Shown here piece after piece: positions 29,378 through 38,454 of a stretch of 61,548 nt of DNA. Position 1 is the first letter of the stretch. Every line of letters begins with the position of its first letter. Under the pieces are notes generated by a model. That model was not told where the DNA came from. It made no database searches and saw only the letters and a list, made by a program, of their open reading frames with translations. The stretch is from Flavobacteriaceae bacterium (GTDB taxonomy: Bacteria > Bacteroidota > Bacteroidia > Flavobacteriales > Flavobacteriaceae): assembly GCA_009827225.1 (NCBI GenBank), contig WUAI01000017.1, positions 1 to 61,548 of the forward strand. The letters run 5' to 3'. The position numbers and the translations under genes were made by a program.

Positions 29378-30805
29378 ATGGGTAAAACTGCCGAATCGGT
29401 TTGGAGCAATTGCTTGTCCTTTATTGAAGATAATATCTCCACTCAGGCATATAAAACTTGGTTCGAACCCATCAAAGCAGTTAAGTTAACCGACAGTGCT
29501 CTCAGTATTCAAGTTCCCTCAAAGTTTTTTTATGAATGGTTGGAAGAGCATTATGTGAAGCTCTTAAAAGTGGCCCTTACCAAAGAGTTGGGTACCACTG
29601 CCAAATTGGTGTACATCATCAAGATGGAAAATACCTATGGCAACAAGCAACCATTCACGGAAAAAATTCCAAGTGCGAATCGCAGTCAGATGAAATCGCA
29701 GGAAGTAGATGTTCCTGTAAAGAACAAGAGCCCGGAATTGAAGAATCCGTTTGTGATACCCGGTATCCGAAATGTGAAGATCGAATCCCAGCTTAATCCT
29801 AGTTACAATTTCGATAACTTCCTGGAAGGTGAGTCGAATCGTTTGGCAAGATCTGCTGGATTGGCGGTAGCGAACAAACCAGGAGGAACATCTTTCAACC
29901 CCCTGTTAATTTTTGGAGGCGTTGGTTTGGGTAAAACCCACCTGGCTCATGCCATTGGAGTAGACATTAAAGAGAAGTATCCCGAAAAAACGGTTCTTTA
30001 TATTTCTGCTGAAAAATTTACGCAACAATACATTGAGTCGGTAAAAAAGAATAATCGCAACGACTTTATTCATTTTTATCAGATCATCGATGTCCTTATC
30101 GTAGATGATATTCAATTACTATCGGGTAAGGCAGGAACACAAGATGTATTCTTCCATATTTTCAATCACCTGCACCAAAATGGTAAGCAAGTGATCCTTA
30201 CCAGTGATAAGGCACCGGTTGATATGATCGATATTGAACAACGTTTATTATCTCGATTCAAATGGGGGCTCTCAGCCGAACTCAATCATCCTGATTACGA
30301 CACCCGTGTTGCCATCATCAAGAACAAATTGTATCGTGACGGTGTGGAAATGCCGGAAGAGATCGTAGAATTCCTGGCAAACAATATCAAAACCAACATT
30401 CGTGAATTGGAAGGCGCCATCATTTCATTGATCGCTCACTCATCTTTCAATAAGAGAGAAATTACAATCGACCTTGCCAAGAAGATCGTCGATAATTATG
30501 TGAAGCATACCAAACGAGAAGTTTCTATCGATTATATTCAAAAGGTAGTGAGTGAATACTTCCAGATGGATGTGGAGACCCTTCAATCGAAAACCAGAAA
30601 ACGACACATTGTTCAGGCGAGGCAACTAGCCATGTTCTTTGCCAAAAAGTTTACCAAAGCGTCTCTGGCGTCTATCGGTTCTCAAATTGGACAACGCGAT
30701 CACGCTACTGTACTTCATGCCTGTAAGACGGTGGATAACTTGTCTAGTACAGACAAGCAATTCCGCAAGTACGTGGAAGACCTCAACAAAAAGTTAACGC
30801 TTTAA
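29378..30805 (+). CDS. dnaA: Chromosomal replication initiator DnaA
   Basis: AAA+ initiator that binds DnaA boxes and opens the origin. Of 475 residues, domain I (VWSNCLSFIEDNIS) interacts with partners and domain II is a linker of about 50 residues. Domain III has Walker A GGVGLGKTH (about 180-188), Walker B VLIVDDIQLL and the arginine finger RLLSRF. Domain IV contains the DNA-binding signature of the type RQLAMFFAKK ... GQRDHATVLHA. The 205-nt upstream region is AT-rich but shows no cluster of DnaA boxes, so the origin is probably elsewhere. A strong terminator follows. Confidence 0.97.
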   Translation: MGKTAESVWSNCLSFIEDNISTQAYKTWFEPIKAVKLTDSALSIQVPSKFFYEWLEEHYVKLLKVALTKELGTTAKLVYIIKMENTYGNKQPFTEKIPSANRSQMKSQEVDVPVKNKSPELKNPFVIPGIRNVKIESQLNPSYNFDNFLEGESNRLARSAGLAVANKPGGTSFNPLLIFGGVGLGKTHLAHAIGVDIKEKYPEKTVLYISAEKFTQQYIESVKKNNRNDFIHFYQIIDVLIVDDIQLLSGKAGTQDVFFHIFNHLHQNGKQVILTSDKAPVDMIDIEQRLLSRFKWGLSAELNHPDYDTRVAIIKNKLYRDGVEMPEEIVEFLANNIKTNIRELEGAIISLIAHSSFNKREITIDLAKKIVDNYVKHTKREVSIDYIQKVVSEYFQMDVETLQSKTRKRHIVQARQLAMFFAKKFTKASLASIGSQIGQRDHATVLHACKTVDNLSSTDKQFRKYVEDLNKKLTL

Positions 30806-30808
30806 GGG

Positions 30809-30828
30809 AATCCGGTTTTCACCGGATT
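30809..30828 (+). terminator. Rho-independent terminator after dnaA
   Basis: Eight-bp stem AATCCGGT (30809-30816) / ACCGGATT (30821-30828), loop TTTC, followed by TTTTATT. It lies 3 nt after the dnaA stop. Confidence 0.92.
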
Positions 30829-30846
30829 TTTTATTATTTTCCATTT

Positions 30847-31299
30847 ATGAAAGTACACATATTGATGGTCTGCCTCGGTAACATTTGCCGATCTCCCCTG
30901 GCTGAAGGAATACTCAAGGCCAAGGTGGATAATTCTAAATATACCGTAGATTCTGCAGGAACCGGTGGCTGGCATGCCGGAGAATCACCGGATCCAAGAA
31001 GTATCGATGTGGCTCAAAAGAACGGTCTCGATATTACAGATCAGCGTGCTCGCAAGTTTTCTACGTACGACTTTGAGCGTTACGATCATATCTTCGTGAT
31101 GGACAACTCCAATTACCGGGATGTGGTTCGACTCGCCAATGACGATTCAGAAAAAGCAAAGGTCCAGCTTATACTGAATGAAATTTTCCCCGGCGAAAAC
31201 GTGGACGTTCCCGATCCTTATTATGGGGGAGCCAGCGGCTTTAACTCGGTATACGAAATGTTGGACCAGGCCTGCGATAGTATCGCTTCCAGGCTCTAA
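30847..31299 (+). CDS. Low-molecular-weight protein-tyrosine phosphatase
   Basis: Cytoplasmic phosphatase of 150 residues. The P-loop CLGNICRS near the N-terminus supplies the nucleophile C9 and R15 (C-x5-R), and the general acid is D123 in DVPDPYYGG. All catalytic residues are present. Family members remove phosphate from tyrosine kinases of polysaccharide export or from arginine or other small targets; the target here is unknown. It starts 41 nt after dnaA, beyond the terminator, with a short AT-rich leader. Confidence 0.94.
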   Translation: MKVHILMVCLGNICRSPLAEGILKAKVDNSKYTVDSAGTGGWHAGESPDPRSIDVAQKNGLDITDQRARKFSTYDFERYDHIFVMDNSNYRDVVRLANDDSEKAKVQLILNEIFPGENVDVPDPYYGGASGFNSVYEMLDQACDSIASRL

Positions 31300-31345
31300 T
31301 TTTTTAATTGATGGCTTTTCATTAATTTAGTGCAAAACTAAAATT

Positions 31346-32740
31346 ATGAAAAAGCTTATCCCCTCTCTTGCCGCACTACTATTTCTATGCGGATTTATCA
31401 ATGCACAGGAAGTTACTATCTCGATCGATCTATTTGCCGACGGTTTTAATGGCCCGGTGGACCTGCAAAATGCAGGTGACGATCGCCTCTTTGTAGTTGA
31501 ACAAGGTGGTAGAATCAAGATTTTAAATTCAGATGGAACTACAAACGCGACTCCTTTTCTGGATATTTCCGGAATGGTTTCCGGAGGAAGCGAACAAGGT
31601 CTGTTGGGACTGGCTTTCCACCCAGACTATACCAATAACGGTTACTTCTACATAAACTATACCGACCTAAGTGAAGACACTCAGATTGCGCGCTTCTCTG
31701 TAAGCGGGGATCCTGACATCGCCGACGCAGGATCTGAATTAAACATTATGTCTATTAGTCAGCCGTTTCCAAATCACAACGGAGGTGCCATTGCGTTTGG
31801 TGACGATGGTATGCTGTACATTTCCACCGGCGACGGAGGTAGTGGCGGTGATCCTGGAAACAGAGCTCAAAACACAGCCCTATTACTTGGTAAAATGCTA
31901 CGTATTGATGTAGATAATCCGGGTGGAGGAAATAATTATGGAATTCCTCCCGACAATCCTTTTGCGGGAAGCCCAAATGATGCCGAAGAAATTTGGGCCT
32001 ATGGTTTGAGAAATGCCTGGCGTTTTTCTTTCGATGCATCGACTGGTGATATCTGGATCGCAGACGTAGGACAACAGAACGTGGAGGAAGTTAATTACGC
32101 CGAAGGAACTACCGCCGGTATCAACTACGGTTGGCGCTGTTATGAAGGTTCAGACCCATTTAATACAACAGGTTGTCCGGCACCGGGAACTTTGATCTTC
32201 CCTATCGGTGAATATTCTTCCGCCACCGGTACCCCGCACTGTTCAGTGACAGGTGGTTACGTATACAGAGGTACAGACAGTCCGGATATCGATGGTTACT
32301 ATTTCTTTGCGGATTATTGTAGCGGGATGATTGGAACTATCAACGATCTGTCGAATCCAACTCTTGTCGATCACGGTACTTTCGGTGGAAATTTCTCATC
32401 TTTCGGTCAGGATTCCAGCAATGAACTCTACATAGTGGATATCAATGGAAGTATCCATAAAATTAGTGGCGAAGCCGTTTTGGGTACTGAAGATCTTGAC
32501 GCAAATCAGATTGTGATGTTCCCTAACCCGACTTCGGATGTGCTGAACCTCCAGTCGGAAAGCAATTTGATCCAAAGCTATTCTATTATGGATTTGAAGG
32601 GGATGATTGTTGCTTCGGAAAGTGAACTTAACGAAACCTTCGTCGAAGTTAATACCGAATCTATCGCCCAGGGATTGTATCTCATTTCGATTTCTACTTC
32701 GGAAGGAAATACTGAAATTAAAAAACTGGTGATTCAGTAA
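31346..32740 (+). CDS. Secreted PQQ-type sugar dehydrogenase-like protein with T9SS sorting domain
   Basis: Protein of 464 residues. The signal peptide (1-20, ending INAQ) is followed by a six-bladed beta-propeller of the glucose/sorbosone dehydrogenase family (about residues 30-375). Motifs include DDRLFVVEQGGRI, EQGLLGLAFHPDY, the catalytic-His region PNHNGGAIAFGDDGMLYISTGD, and YGLRNAWRFSFD. The C-terminal ~75 residues form a type A sorting domain (MFPNPTSDVLNL ... GLYLISI). By family it would oxidise sugars with PQQ at the cell surface, but no PQQ synthesis genes are in the window and the true substrate is unknown. Confidence 0.9.
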   Translation: MKKLIPSLAALLFLCGFINAQEVTISIDLFADGFNGPVDLQNAGDDRLFVVEQGGRIKILNSDGTTNATPFLDISGMVSGGSEQGLLGLAFHPDYTNNGYFYINYTDLSEDTQIARFSVSGDPDIADAGSELNIMSISQPFPNHNGGAIAFGDDGMLYISTGDGGSGGDPGNRAQNTALLLGKMLRIDVDNPGGGNNYGIPPDNPFAGSPNDAEEIWAYGLRNAWRFSFDASTGDIWIADVGQQNVEEVNYAEGTTAGINYGWRCYEGSDPFNTTGCPAPGTLIFPIGEYSSATGTPHCSVTGGYVYRGTDSPDIDGYYFFADYCSGMIGTINDLSNPTLVDHGTFGGNFSSFGQDSSNELYIVDINGSIHKISGEAVLGTEDLDANQIVMFPNPTSDVLNLQSESNLIQSYSIMDLKGMIVASESELNETFVEVNTESIAQGLYLISISTSEGNTEIKKLVIQ

Positions 32741-32745
32741 ACGGC

Positions 32746-33459
32746 ATGGAGCCCCAACTCGGTAACTTATACTTGATTCCATGTACGTTAGGAGATACTC
32801 CTCCGCTGGAAGTTCTGCCTTTATTGGTAAAAAAAGCGGTTGAGGAGATCGATTATTATATCGTGGAACACGAGAAAACAGCTCGTCATTTTATCCGAAG
32901 TATTGTACCGAAAAAGTCTCAGCCGGATCTTCATTTCGAAATCATCAATAAGTTCACGGACCCGACCGATCTACCTGCCATGCTGGCCCCTTGTTTTGAG
33001 GGTCATGATGTAGGTGTAATAAGCGACGCCGGTTGTCCGGGAATCGCTGATCCGGGTGCTGCGGTCGTTGCATTAGCGCATGCCAAAGGGATTAACGTGG
33101 TGCCATTGGTAGGTCCTTCCTCCATCCTGTTAGCCATGATGGCGAGTGGGCTAAACGGTCAAAACTTTGCTTTCAACGGTTATTTACCTATCGATAAGAA
33201 AGAAAGAAGAGGTGAAATAAAACGCCTGGAAAAATTGTCGGGGGAAAGGAATCAGTCCCAGCTGTTTATAGAAACCCCATACCGAAACAATCAACTTCTG
33301 GAGAGCCTTACCAATGCACTGAATCCCAATACTCAAATCTGCGTGGCCTGTGATATTACACTTTCAACCGAGTATATCCGGACACATTCGGCAGAAACCT
33401 GGAAAAAAATAAAGGTGGACCTCAACAAGAGGCCCACCTTATTCATCATCCAAAAGTAA
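32746..33459 (+). CDS. RsmI-like SAM-dependent methyltransferase
   Basis: Tetrapyrrole-methylase-fold protein of 237 residues. It has GNLYLIPCTLGD near the start, SDAGCPGIADPGA (the RsmI glycine-rich loop, about residues 95-107) and VPLVGPSSILLAMMASGL. RsmI 2'-O-methylates C1402 of 16S rRNA, but canonical RsmI is nearer 280 residues and begins with a G-x-L-Y-x-V-x-T-P-I-G motif; here the form is PCTLGD. This shorter Bacteroidota variant may have a different target. It lies 5 nt after the sugar dehydrogenase gene but has an unrelated function. Confidence 0.85.
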   Translation: MEPQLGNLYLIPCTLGDTPPLEVLPLLVKKAVEEIDYYIVEHEKTARHFIRSIVPKKSQPDLHFEIINKFTDPTDLPAMLAPCFEGHDVGVISDAGCPGIADPGAAVVALAHAKGINVVPLVGPSSILLAMMASGLNGQNFAFNGYLPIDKKERRGEIKRLEKLSGERNQSQLFIETPYRNNQLLESLTNALNPNTQICVACDITLSTEYIRTHSAETWKKIKVDLNKRPTLFIIQK

Positions 33460-33466
33460 ACTATTC

Positions 33467-34108
33467 TTATATAACCTTCGCTCTTCTATCCGGAATGATA
33501 AAAGAGGTATCGTACCCTGAAAACTTCTTCAGGTAGTATCCGATGGAAGTTCCGAAAGCATCTTTAAATCCTACGGCACCTCCACTTCTGAGGTATTTTT
33601 TCACATTACCTGCTCCGGCAAGATGGGCAGCTGCCAAAATTCCGGATTCGGTTACTTTCACACCGTTGATATAACGGCCCACATATCTTTTAATATCCTT
33701 TCTAAGTATCCATTTGTTTCGGGACGTATAAGCGTCGAACGCTTCTTCCTGAAGTCGGGTATCCGCAAGGAATTCCTTGGTGTTGTAGATACCGATCATC
33801 GCTAATGTCGATTTCCCAAACTGATACTTACCCATATAGCCGAACTCATTGATCACAGTATAACGTCCTTGAGATTCTTTGAAACCAACGGCCTCTTTGA
33901 ATCCCACGTAAGTTTTACCTAGAAATAATGAGAAATCGGACTCTGATACAGAGGCTTTCACCTCTTCTTCGTTCGGTACATAATAACATACCGCTTCTCC
34001 GTCGAAATAGTAGCGGGAAAGATCCACACTACGCTTTGAAGAAAACCCAGTAGAAACTATCGTAACCACCAAGTAAATAAAACTAATTCGCAATATATTA
34101 CGTTTCAT
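33467..34108 (-). CDS. Exported lysozyme-like/lytic transglycosylase-like protein
   Basis: Protein of 213 residues. A hydrophobic N-terminal segment (residues 5-22) acts as a signal peptide or anchor. The core has FKEAVGFKESQGRYTVINEFGYMGKYQFG, in which the E-S-Q-G-x-Y/Y-Q-F-G pattern is that of lysozyme-fold muramidases with a candidate catalytic Glu, and later GILAAAHLAGAGNVKKYL. Similar proteins are annotated as peptidoglycan-binding in flavobacteria. It probably acts on cell-wall peptidoglycan; the exact activity is inferred. Own promoter box 45 nt upstream. Confidence 0.68.
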   Translation of the reverse strand: MKRNILRISFIYLVVTIVSTGFSSKRSVDLSRYYFDGEAVCYYVPNEEEVKASVSESDFSLFLGKTYVGFKEAVGFKESQGRYTVINEFGYMGKYQFGKSTLAMIGIYNTKEFLADTRLQEEAFDAYTSRNKWILRKDIKRYVGRYINGVKVTESGILAAAHLAGAGNVKKYLRSGGAVGFKDAFGTSIGYYLKKFSGYDTSFIIPDRRAKVI

Positions 34109-34452
34109 TTTTGTTCAATTTCAAGACAGATGAACTGACTTAATTTGAGCGTGCAAAAGTACGAAATATTTTACTTTTTTTATATGTCCGTTGTTAAAGT
34201 TTGTTAATCAATAAGCACTACAACGTTTTCGGGGGATAACTTTTTAGATTCTTAGGCAAGATACGCCCTAATAGCACTCGTTTTGAAGGGGTTAGGCTGA
34301 ATTAATACAGAAGTTGTTAACAGTATTTTCCTACAAGTTAAAGTTGTCTTAAAATGAGCAAATTTTGAAGGAGTTGACTCGATTTAGAGATTTGAGCGCA
34401 GATTTGTATAATTGATCACTTGAAAAACTCAAAAACAGTAGTTTGAATAGTG
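34109..34452 (-). other. 344-nt intergenic stretch
   Basis: AT-rich region between the lysozyme-like gene and mltG. The only clear element is the -7 box at 34154-34161. A weak 5-bp inverted repeat (CCTAA ... TTAGG around 34272-34296) is not followed by a T run. No coding frame, tRNA or terminator is convincing. Confidence 0.6.
34154..34161 (-). promoter_or_regulatory. -7 box of lysozyme-like gene
   Basis: Minus-strand TACTTTTG, perfect TAnnTTTG, 45 nt before the ATG at 34108. Confidence 0.5.
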
Positions 34453-35499
34453 TTACCTATTCACACCCTGACTATTGATCCAACGCACGTATTCTTGTCG
34501 GTTGCGATTATGTTGCGCCAGGGTCTTAGCAAACTTGTGATATCCGAAATTATTTACATCGGCTACGAAATAAAAATAATCGTGCTTTTCGCGGTTCAGG
34601 ACCGCGTCGATGGAAGAAATATCGGGCATGGTGATAGGACCGGGTGGAACACCTGCATTCTTATATGTATTATAAGGGGAGTCGATTTCCAGATCCCGAT
34701 ATAAAACCCTTTTAATCACCTGCTCAAAGTCATTGTCCGCCAACTTCTTGGCATAAATAACCGTTGGATCGGCTTGCAATGGCATGCCTTTTTCTATACG
34801 GTTCACATACACACCGGCAACCCTGGGTCGTTCATCTACCTTCGCGGTTTCCTTCTGAACGATAGCCGCCAGAGAAATAACTTCATCCTCGGTCATATTC
34901 AAACTTTTGGCCTTATCAAGCCGGCCTTGGTTCCAGAAAGCAGTGTATTCTTTCAGCATTCGTTCGCGGAATTTCTCACCAGTTTCATTCCAATACACTT
35001 CATAGGTATTGGGGATATACATGGACAATGCATTCCCGGCATTGAATCCTGCATTTTCCAGAAAGGCGCTATCCGTCATAGCTTCCAAAAAAGAAAGACT
35101 ATCTGTTTCCATTTGTTTAGCCAATTGTCCTGCCAGATTTTCCAATCGCTCCTGATTGTTGAACTTGATTTTTATGGGAGTATTCCCGGAGCGCAGTGCA
35201 TTAACTATATCATTATTGTTCATACCCTTTTTAATGATATAATGACCCGGCTTGATATTAGCAGGGTAACCTTTGCGATTGGCGACAGCTTCGAAGGAAA
35301 TCATATTTTTTAGCAAAGGTTCCAACTCATCGTTTACATCACTAAATCTAGAACCGGTAGCGATGTACACATGGGCCTCTTCATTATTGAAGGCCGTATT
35401 TGAAACAAAGACGCTGGTATAAACAAAATAGGCAAATGCTGCCATTCCGACTAAGCCGATAAAAACGACGGCCAGTAATATTTTTTTAAGCTTACTCAT
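34453..35499 (-). CDS. mltG: Endolytic transglycosylase MltG
   Basis: Inner-membrane enzyme that cleaves nascent glycan strands and so sets their length. It has a single TM helix at residues 7-28, a LysM-like region (about 40-115), and a YceG domain in which the catalytic glutamate is E217 in AAIVQKETAKVDERP, followed by VAGVYVNRIEKGMPLQADPTV. Length 348 and motifs are standard. Its ATG (35499) overlaps the GNAT stop (35492) by 8 nt, so it is the last gene of a dapF-GNAT-mltG operon that joins a peptidoglycan precursor enzyme with a wall-processing enzyme. Confidence 0.95.
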   Translation of the reverse strand: MSKLKKILLAVVFIGLVGMAAFAYFVYTSVFVSNTAFNNEEAHVYIATGSRFSDVNDELEPLLKNMISFEAVANRKGYPANIKPGHYIIKKGMNNNDIVNALRSGNTPIKIKFNNQERLENLAGQLAKQMETDSLSFLEAMTDSAFLENAGFNAGNALSMYIPNTYEVYWNETGEKFRERMLKEYTAFWNQGRLDKAKSLNMTEDEVISLAAIVQKETAKVDERPRVAGVYVNRIEKGMPLQADPTVIYAKKLADNDFEQVIKRVLYRDLEIDSPYNTYKNAGVPPGPITMPDISSIDAVLNREKHDYFYFVADVNNFGYHKFAKTLAQHNRNRQEYVRWINSQGVNR

Positions 35500-36019
35500 T
35501 TATATATTGGTAAATCAATTCATCCTTATAAGTTCCGGAAGACAAAACCCAGTCCTTTTTTACGCCTGAAGCCGCAAATCCCACTTTCTCAAACAGTGAA
35601 ATACTGGGCGCATTATCAGAGGTAATGTTCGCAAATATCTGATGAACTCCCAAGTTATCAAACGCAAATTGCTTCACCAATTCGATACTTTCTTTGGCAA
35701 AACCGGATTTCCGATCACTTTCATCTTTGATGATAATTCCCAGTCCTACCCGTTTGTTCTTTGGATCGAAGTCGAACAAATCGATAAATCCTAAGGCCTT
35801 ATCGTTTTCCGCAGAACAAATCACCAATCGTAACTGTTTCACTTCAAAAATATCGCGATGTGAATTTTCAAGATATTGTTTCAAGACAAACTTGGAATAG
35901 GGAGCGGTGGTATTACTGATCTCCCAGATCGATTCATCGTTTTCAAGAACATAAAGGAACTCAAGATCGGTAGGTTCCAGTGCTCTCAAATAGACTTTAT
36001 TTCCTTTTAATGTGTTCAT
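35492..36019 (-). CDS. GNAT family N-acetyltransferase (RimJ/SpeG type)
   Basis: Acetyltransferase of about 175 residues. The conserved start KVYLRALEPTDLEFLY, the core GLGIIIKDESDRKSGFAKESI (acetyl-CoA binding) and the C-terminal NAPSISLFEKVGF are typical of the RimJ/SpeG-like GNAT subgroup that acetylates protein termini, polyamines or antibiotics. Which substrate is used here is unknown. An ATG at 36025 is also in frame, but ATG 36019 overlaps the dapF TGA as ATGA and is preferred. It is coupled to both dapF and mltG. Confidence 0.88.
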   Translation of the reverse strand: MNTLKGNKVYLRALEPTDLEFLYVLENDESIWEISNTTAPYSKFVLKQYLENSHRDIFEVKQLRLVICSAENDKALGFIDLFDFDPKNKRVGLGIIIKDESDRKSGFAKESIELVKQFAFDNLGVHQIFANITSDNAPSISLFEKVGFAASGVKKDWVLSSGTYKDELIYQYINE

Positions 36020-36789
36020 TCCCAAGATCCTTTAAACACCTGAACGGCAGGCCCAATTAAAGTAACGTTATGATAACCGTTTTCGTCTGCAACAAACGTA
36101 ACCTGCAACTCTCCTCCCGGTGTAATCAGTTTTATTTCTTCTGAAAAGGTCAACCCCATTTTGTGCATGGCTATGGCCACTGCGGTTACTCCTGTTCCGC
36201 AAGAAAGGGTTTCATCTTCCACCCCTCTCTCGTAGGTTCGTACCGAATAGATATTAGGATCTATAGCCTCTACAAAATTTACATTAGCACCTTCTTTCCC
36301 GTAAAGTTCATTTCTAATTCTTGCTCCCTGTTCGTACACATTGTACTCGGAAAGTCGTTCCACCAAGGCAACATGGTGTGGCGAACCCGTATCCAAAAAA
36401 ACATGCGCTTCATGTTGGTCAATTTCAGTTACATCATTCATCTGTAAGGAAACGATACTATCCTCAATGAGCGCGTAGTGCATCCCATCCACCGCTTCAA
36501 ATCGAGCCTCTTTATCGATCAGGCCCAGGAATTTCGCAAAATGCACGATACAACGCCCTCCGTTGCCGCACATCGAGCTGAGATTACCATCAGAATTATA
36601 ATACACCATGGAGAAATTGGCAGATTCATGAGGTTCCAGTAATATCAACCCGTCGGCACCAATGCCAAACTTTCGGTCACACATTTGAGCTACCAACTTG
36701 GTATCGTTTTTGTTAAATTTCAACTCACGATTATCAATTAGAATGAAATCGTTTCCTGTTCCCTGATATTTATAGAATTCCACTGCCAT
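36016..36789 (-). CDS. dapF: Diaminopimelate epimerase
   Basis: Interconverts LL- and meso-diaminopimelate for peptidoglycan and lysine. The 257-residue protein has the two catalytic cysteines of the family: C74 in SMCGNGGRC and C197 in LSCGTGVTA. Substrate-binding N and E-R residues (ERGVEDET) are also present. First gene of the dapF-GNAT-mltG operon. A perfect -7 box ends 8 nt before the ATG, implying a very short leader. dapA lies about 20 kb to the left on the same strand. Confidence 0.96.
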   Translation of the reverse strand: MAVEFYKYQGTGNDFILIDNRELKFNKNDTKLVAQMCDRKFGIGADGLILLEPHESANFSMVYYNSDGNLSSMCGNGGRCIVHFAKFLGLIDKEARFEAVDGMHYALIEDSIVSLQMNDVTEIDQHEAHVFLDTGSPHHVALVERLSEYNVYEQGARIRNELYGKEGANVNFVEAIDPNIYSVRTYERGVEDETLSCGTGVTAVAIAMHKMGLTFSEEIKLITPGGELQVTFVADENGYHNVTLIGPAVQVFKGSWE

Positions 36790-36797
36790 ATCGGGTT

Positions 36798-36805
36798 CAA
36801 AGGTA
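36798..36805 (-). promoter_or_regulatory. -7 box of dapF operon
   Basis: Minus-strand TACCTTTG, perfect TAnnTTTG, 8 nt before the dapF ATG. Confidence 0.5.
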
Positions 36806-36895
36806 TAAAATAAGAGTGGCAGTTGAAACCCGGATTCCTTGTTAAATACGAGTTAAAACTGAAACCATTTAACAATAGGAAAGTCTTTATTATGT

Positions 36896-36903
36896 TACAT
36901 TTA
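36896..36903 (+). promoter_or_regulatory. Possible -7 box of htrA
   Basis: TACATTTA, one mismatch to TAnnTTTG, 23 nt before the htrA ATG. Weak. Confidence 0.3.
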
Positions 36904-36926
36904 AGTATCTAAAAATCTGAGTTACT

Positions 36927-38321
36927 ATGAAACAAACAGTTCGTTTATTTGGAGTTGCGCTAATTGCAGGCGCCATCACGCTGGGAGGGTACAAACTTTT
37001 TGTGGAAGAGGACACCCCCGTAGCCATTGTGGAACAAAAGGCAACTTCGTCTTTTATTCCCACTAACTTTAGTGGTTCGACCACGGATATGTCGAAGATC
37101 GATTTTACGGTTGCAGCTGAAAAAACAGTGCATGCCGTAGTTCATGTTAAAAACACTACGGAAGGTAGACAACCTACCAGTATGCGTGATTTTTTCTTCG
37201 GCGGATCATCGAAACAAATGATTGGTACCGGAAGCGGAGTGATCATCAGTCCTGATGGATATATCATCACCAACAATCATGTAATCGATAATGCCACCCG
37301 TTTGGAGGTAACTCTAAACAATAATAAAACGTATTTGGCTGAATTGATCGGAACAGATCCGAAAACTGATATCGCCTTGATAAAAATCGAACCCGACGGG
37401 CAATTGCCCTTTGTACCTTTCGCCGATTCAAACTCGGTGAAGATCGGAGAATGGGTCCTGGCTGTTGGAAATCCCTTTAACTTAACTTCTACGGTGACCG
37501 CAGGAATAGTAAGTGCCAAGGCACGGGATCTCAATGAATTTGATAGCAATCCACAGTCCTTTATCCAGACGGACGCTGCAGTGAACCGCGGAAACAGTGG
37601 TGGAGCCCTGGTAAATACTGAAGGGCAACTCATCGGTATCAACACAGCCATTACCAGTGAAACCGGTTCCTACGTTGGATATGCCTTCGCAGTACCTTCG
37701 AACACGGCTCGTAAGGTGATCGAGGATATTATGGAGTACGGAAATGTACAGCGGGGTATCTTGGGTATCCAGGGAGGAAGTTTGAATTCCGCACGTGCCG
37801 AGCAATATGGAGTTAGCGAAACCGAAGGTGTTTATGTGGCAGGAATCGAGGAAGGTAGTGGTGCTGATAAGAGTGGTATCCAAAGAGGTGACATTATCAA
37901 AAATATTGACGGTCAGAAAATCACCAAATTCTCAGACCTGGCCGGATACTTAGGTTCAAAAAGACCTAATGACATAGTGGACGTTACCATTTTAAGAGAT
38001 GGGCGTACGCGAGTGATTCCCGTTACCCTTGTGAAACTCGAACTTTTCGAAATTGAAGAATTGGGACTCGAGGTCAAAAACGCTAATGCCTCCGAACTAA
38101 GAAATCTTGGGATCGATGGCGGAGTAAAAATCAACCGGGCACTTACCCGCGATATGGAGCGTTACGGATTAGAGGGCGTGATCATCACGAAAATCAATGA
38201 TCAACGAGTTTCAGACATCGACGATGTTAAGAGGATTGTGAATCAAAGAGATTACGACGATCCCATCAAAATGACCTTTATCAACCGCAAAGGCGAGTTA
38301 AACTCTTTCATCTTTAGATAA
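36927..38321 (+). CDS. HtrA/Do-type periplasmic serine protease
   Basis: Envelope quality-control protease and chaperone of 464 residues. An N-terminal hydrophobic segment (about residues 7-24) serves as signal or anchor. The trypsin-like domain carries the triad H118 (TNNHVID), D148 (KTDIALI) and S224 (GNSGGALVN), all intact. Two PDZ domains follow (about 275-365, with GIQRGDIIKNIDGQKI, and 375-464). Family enzymes degrade or refold misfolded outer-membrane proteins under stress. It is a monocistronic gene with a strong terminator after it. Confidence 0.95.
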   Translation: MKQTVRLFGVALIAGAITLGGYKLFVEEDTPVAIVEQKATSSFIPTNFSGSTTDMSKIDFTVAAEKTVHAVVHVKNTTEGRQPTSMRDFFFGGSSKQMIGTGSGVIISPDGYIITNNHVIDNATRLEVTLNNNKTYLAELIGTDPKTDIALIKIEPDGQLPFVPFADSNSVKIGEWVLAVGNPFNLTSTVTAGIVSAKARDLNEFDSNPQSFIQTDAAVNRGNSGGALVNTEGQLIGINTAITSETGSYVGYAFAVPSNTARKVIEDIMEYGNVQRGILGIQGGSLNSARAEQYGVSETEGVYVAGIEEGSGADKSGIQRGDIIKNIDGQKITKFSDLAGYLGSKRPNDIVDVTILRDGRTRVIPVTLVKLELFEIEELGLEVKNANASELRNLGIDGGVKINRALTRDMERYGLEGVIITKINDQRVSDIDDVKRIVNQRDYDDPIKMTFINRKGELNSFIFR

Positions 38322-38341
38322 GGTAGTTCTATCTGAAGAGG

Positions 38342-38371
38342 TGGCCCGTTATCGATTCTGATGACGGGCCA
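38342..38371 (+). terminator. Terminator after htrA
   Basis: Long stem: TGGCCCGT (38342-38349) with ACGGGCCA (38364-38371), extended inward by four more pairs including one G-T wobble (loop GATTCT), then TTTATTTTT. Confidence 0.92.
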
Positions 38372-38413
38372 TTTATTTTTACAAATATCTTTTACGAAAA
38401 CGTTTTAGTTGTT

Positions 38414-38421
38414 TACTTTTG
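38414..38421 (+). promoter_or_regulatory. -7 box of the GAPDH gene
   Basis: TACTTTTG, perfect TAnnTTTG, 33 nt before the ATG; TTTA stands at the -33 position (38391-38394, 19-nt spacer). Confidence 0.55.
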
Positions 38422-38454
38422 CAAAAAATTTCAAACCCCTAAAACAACATAACT

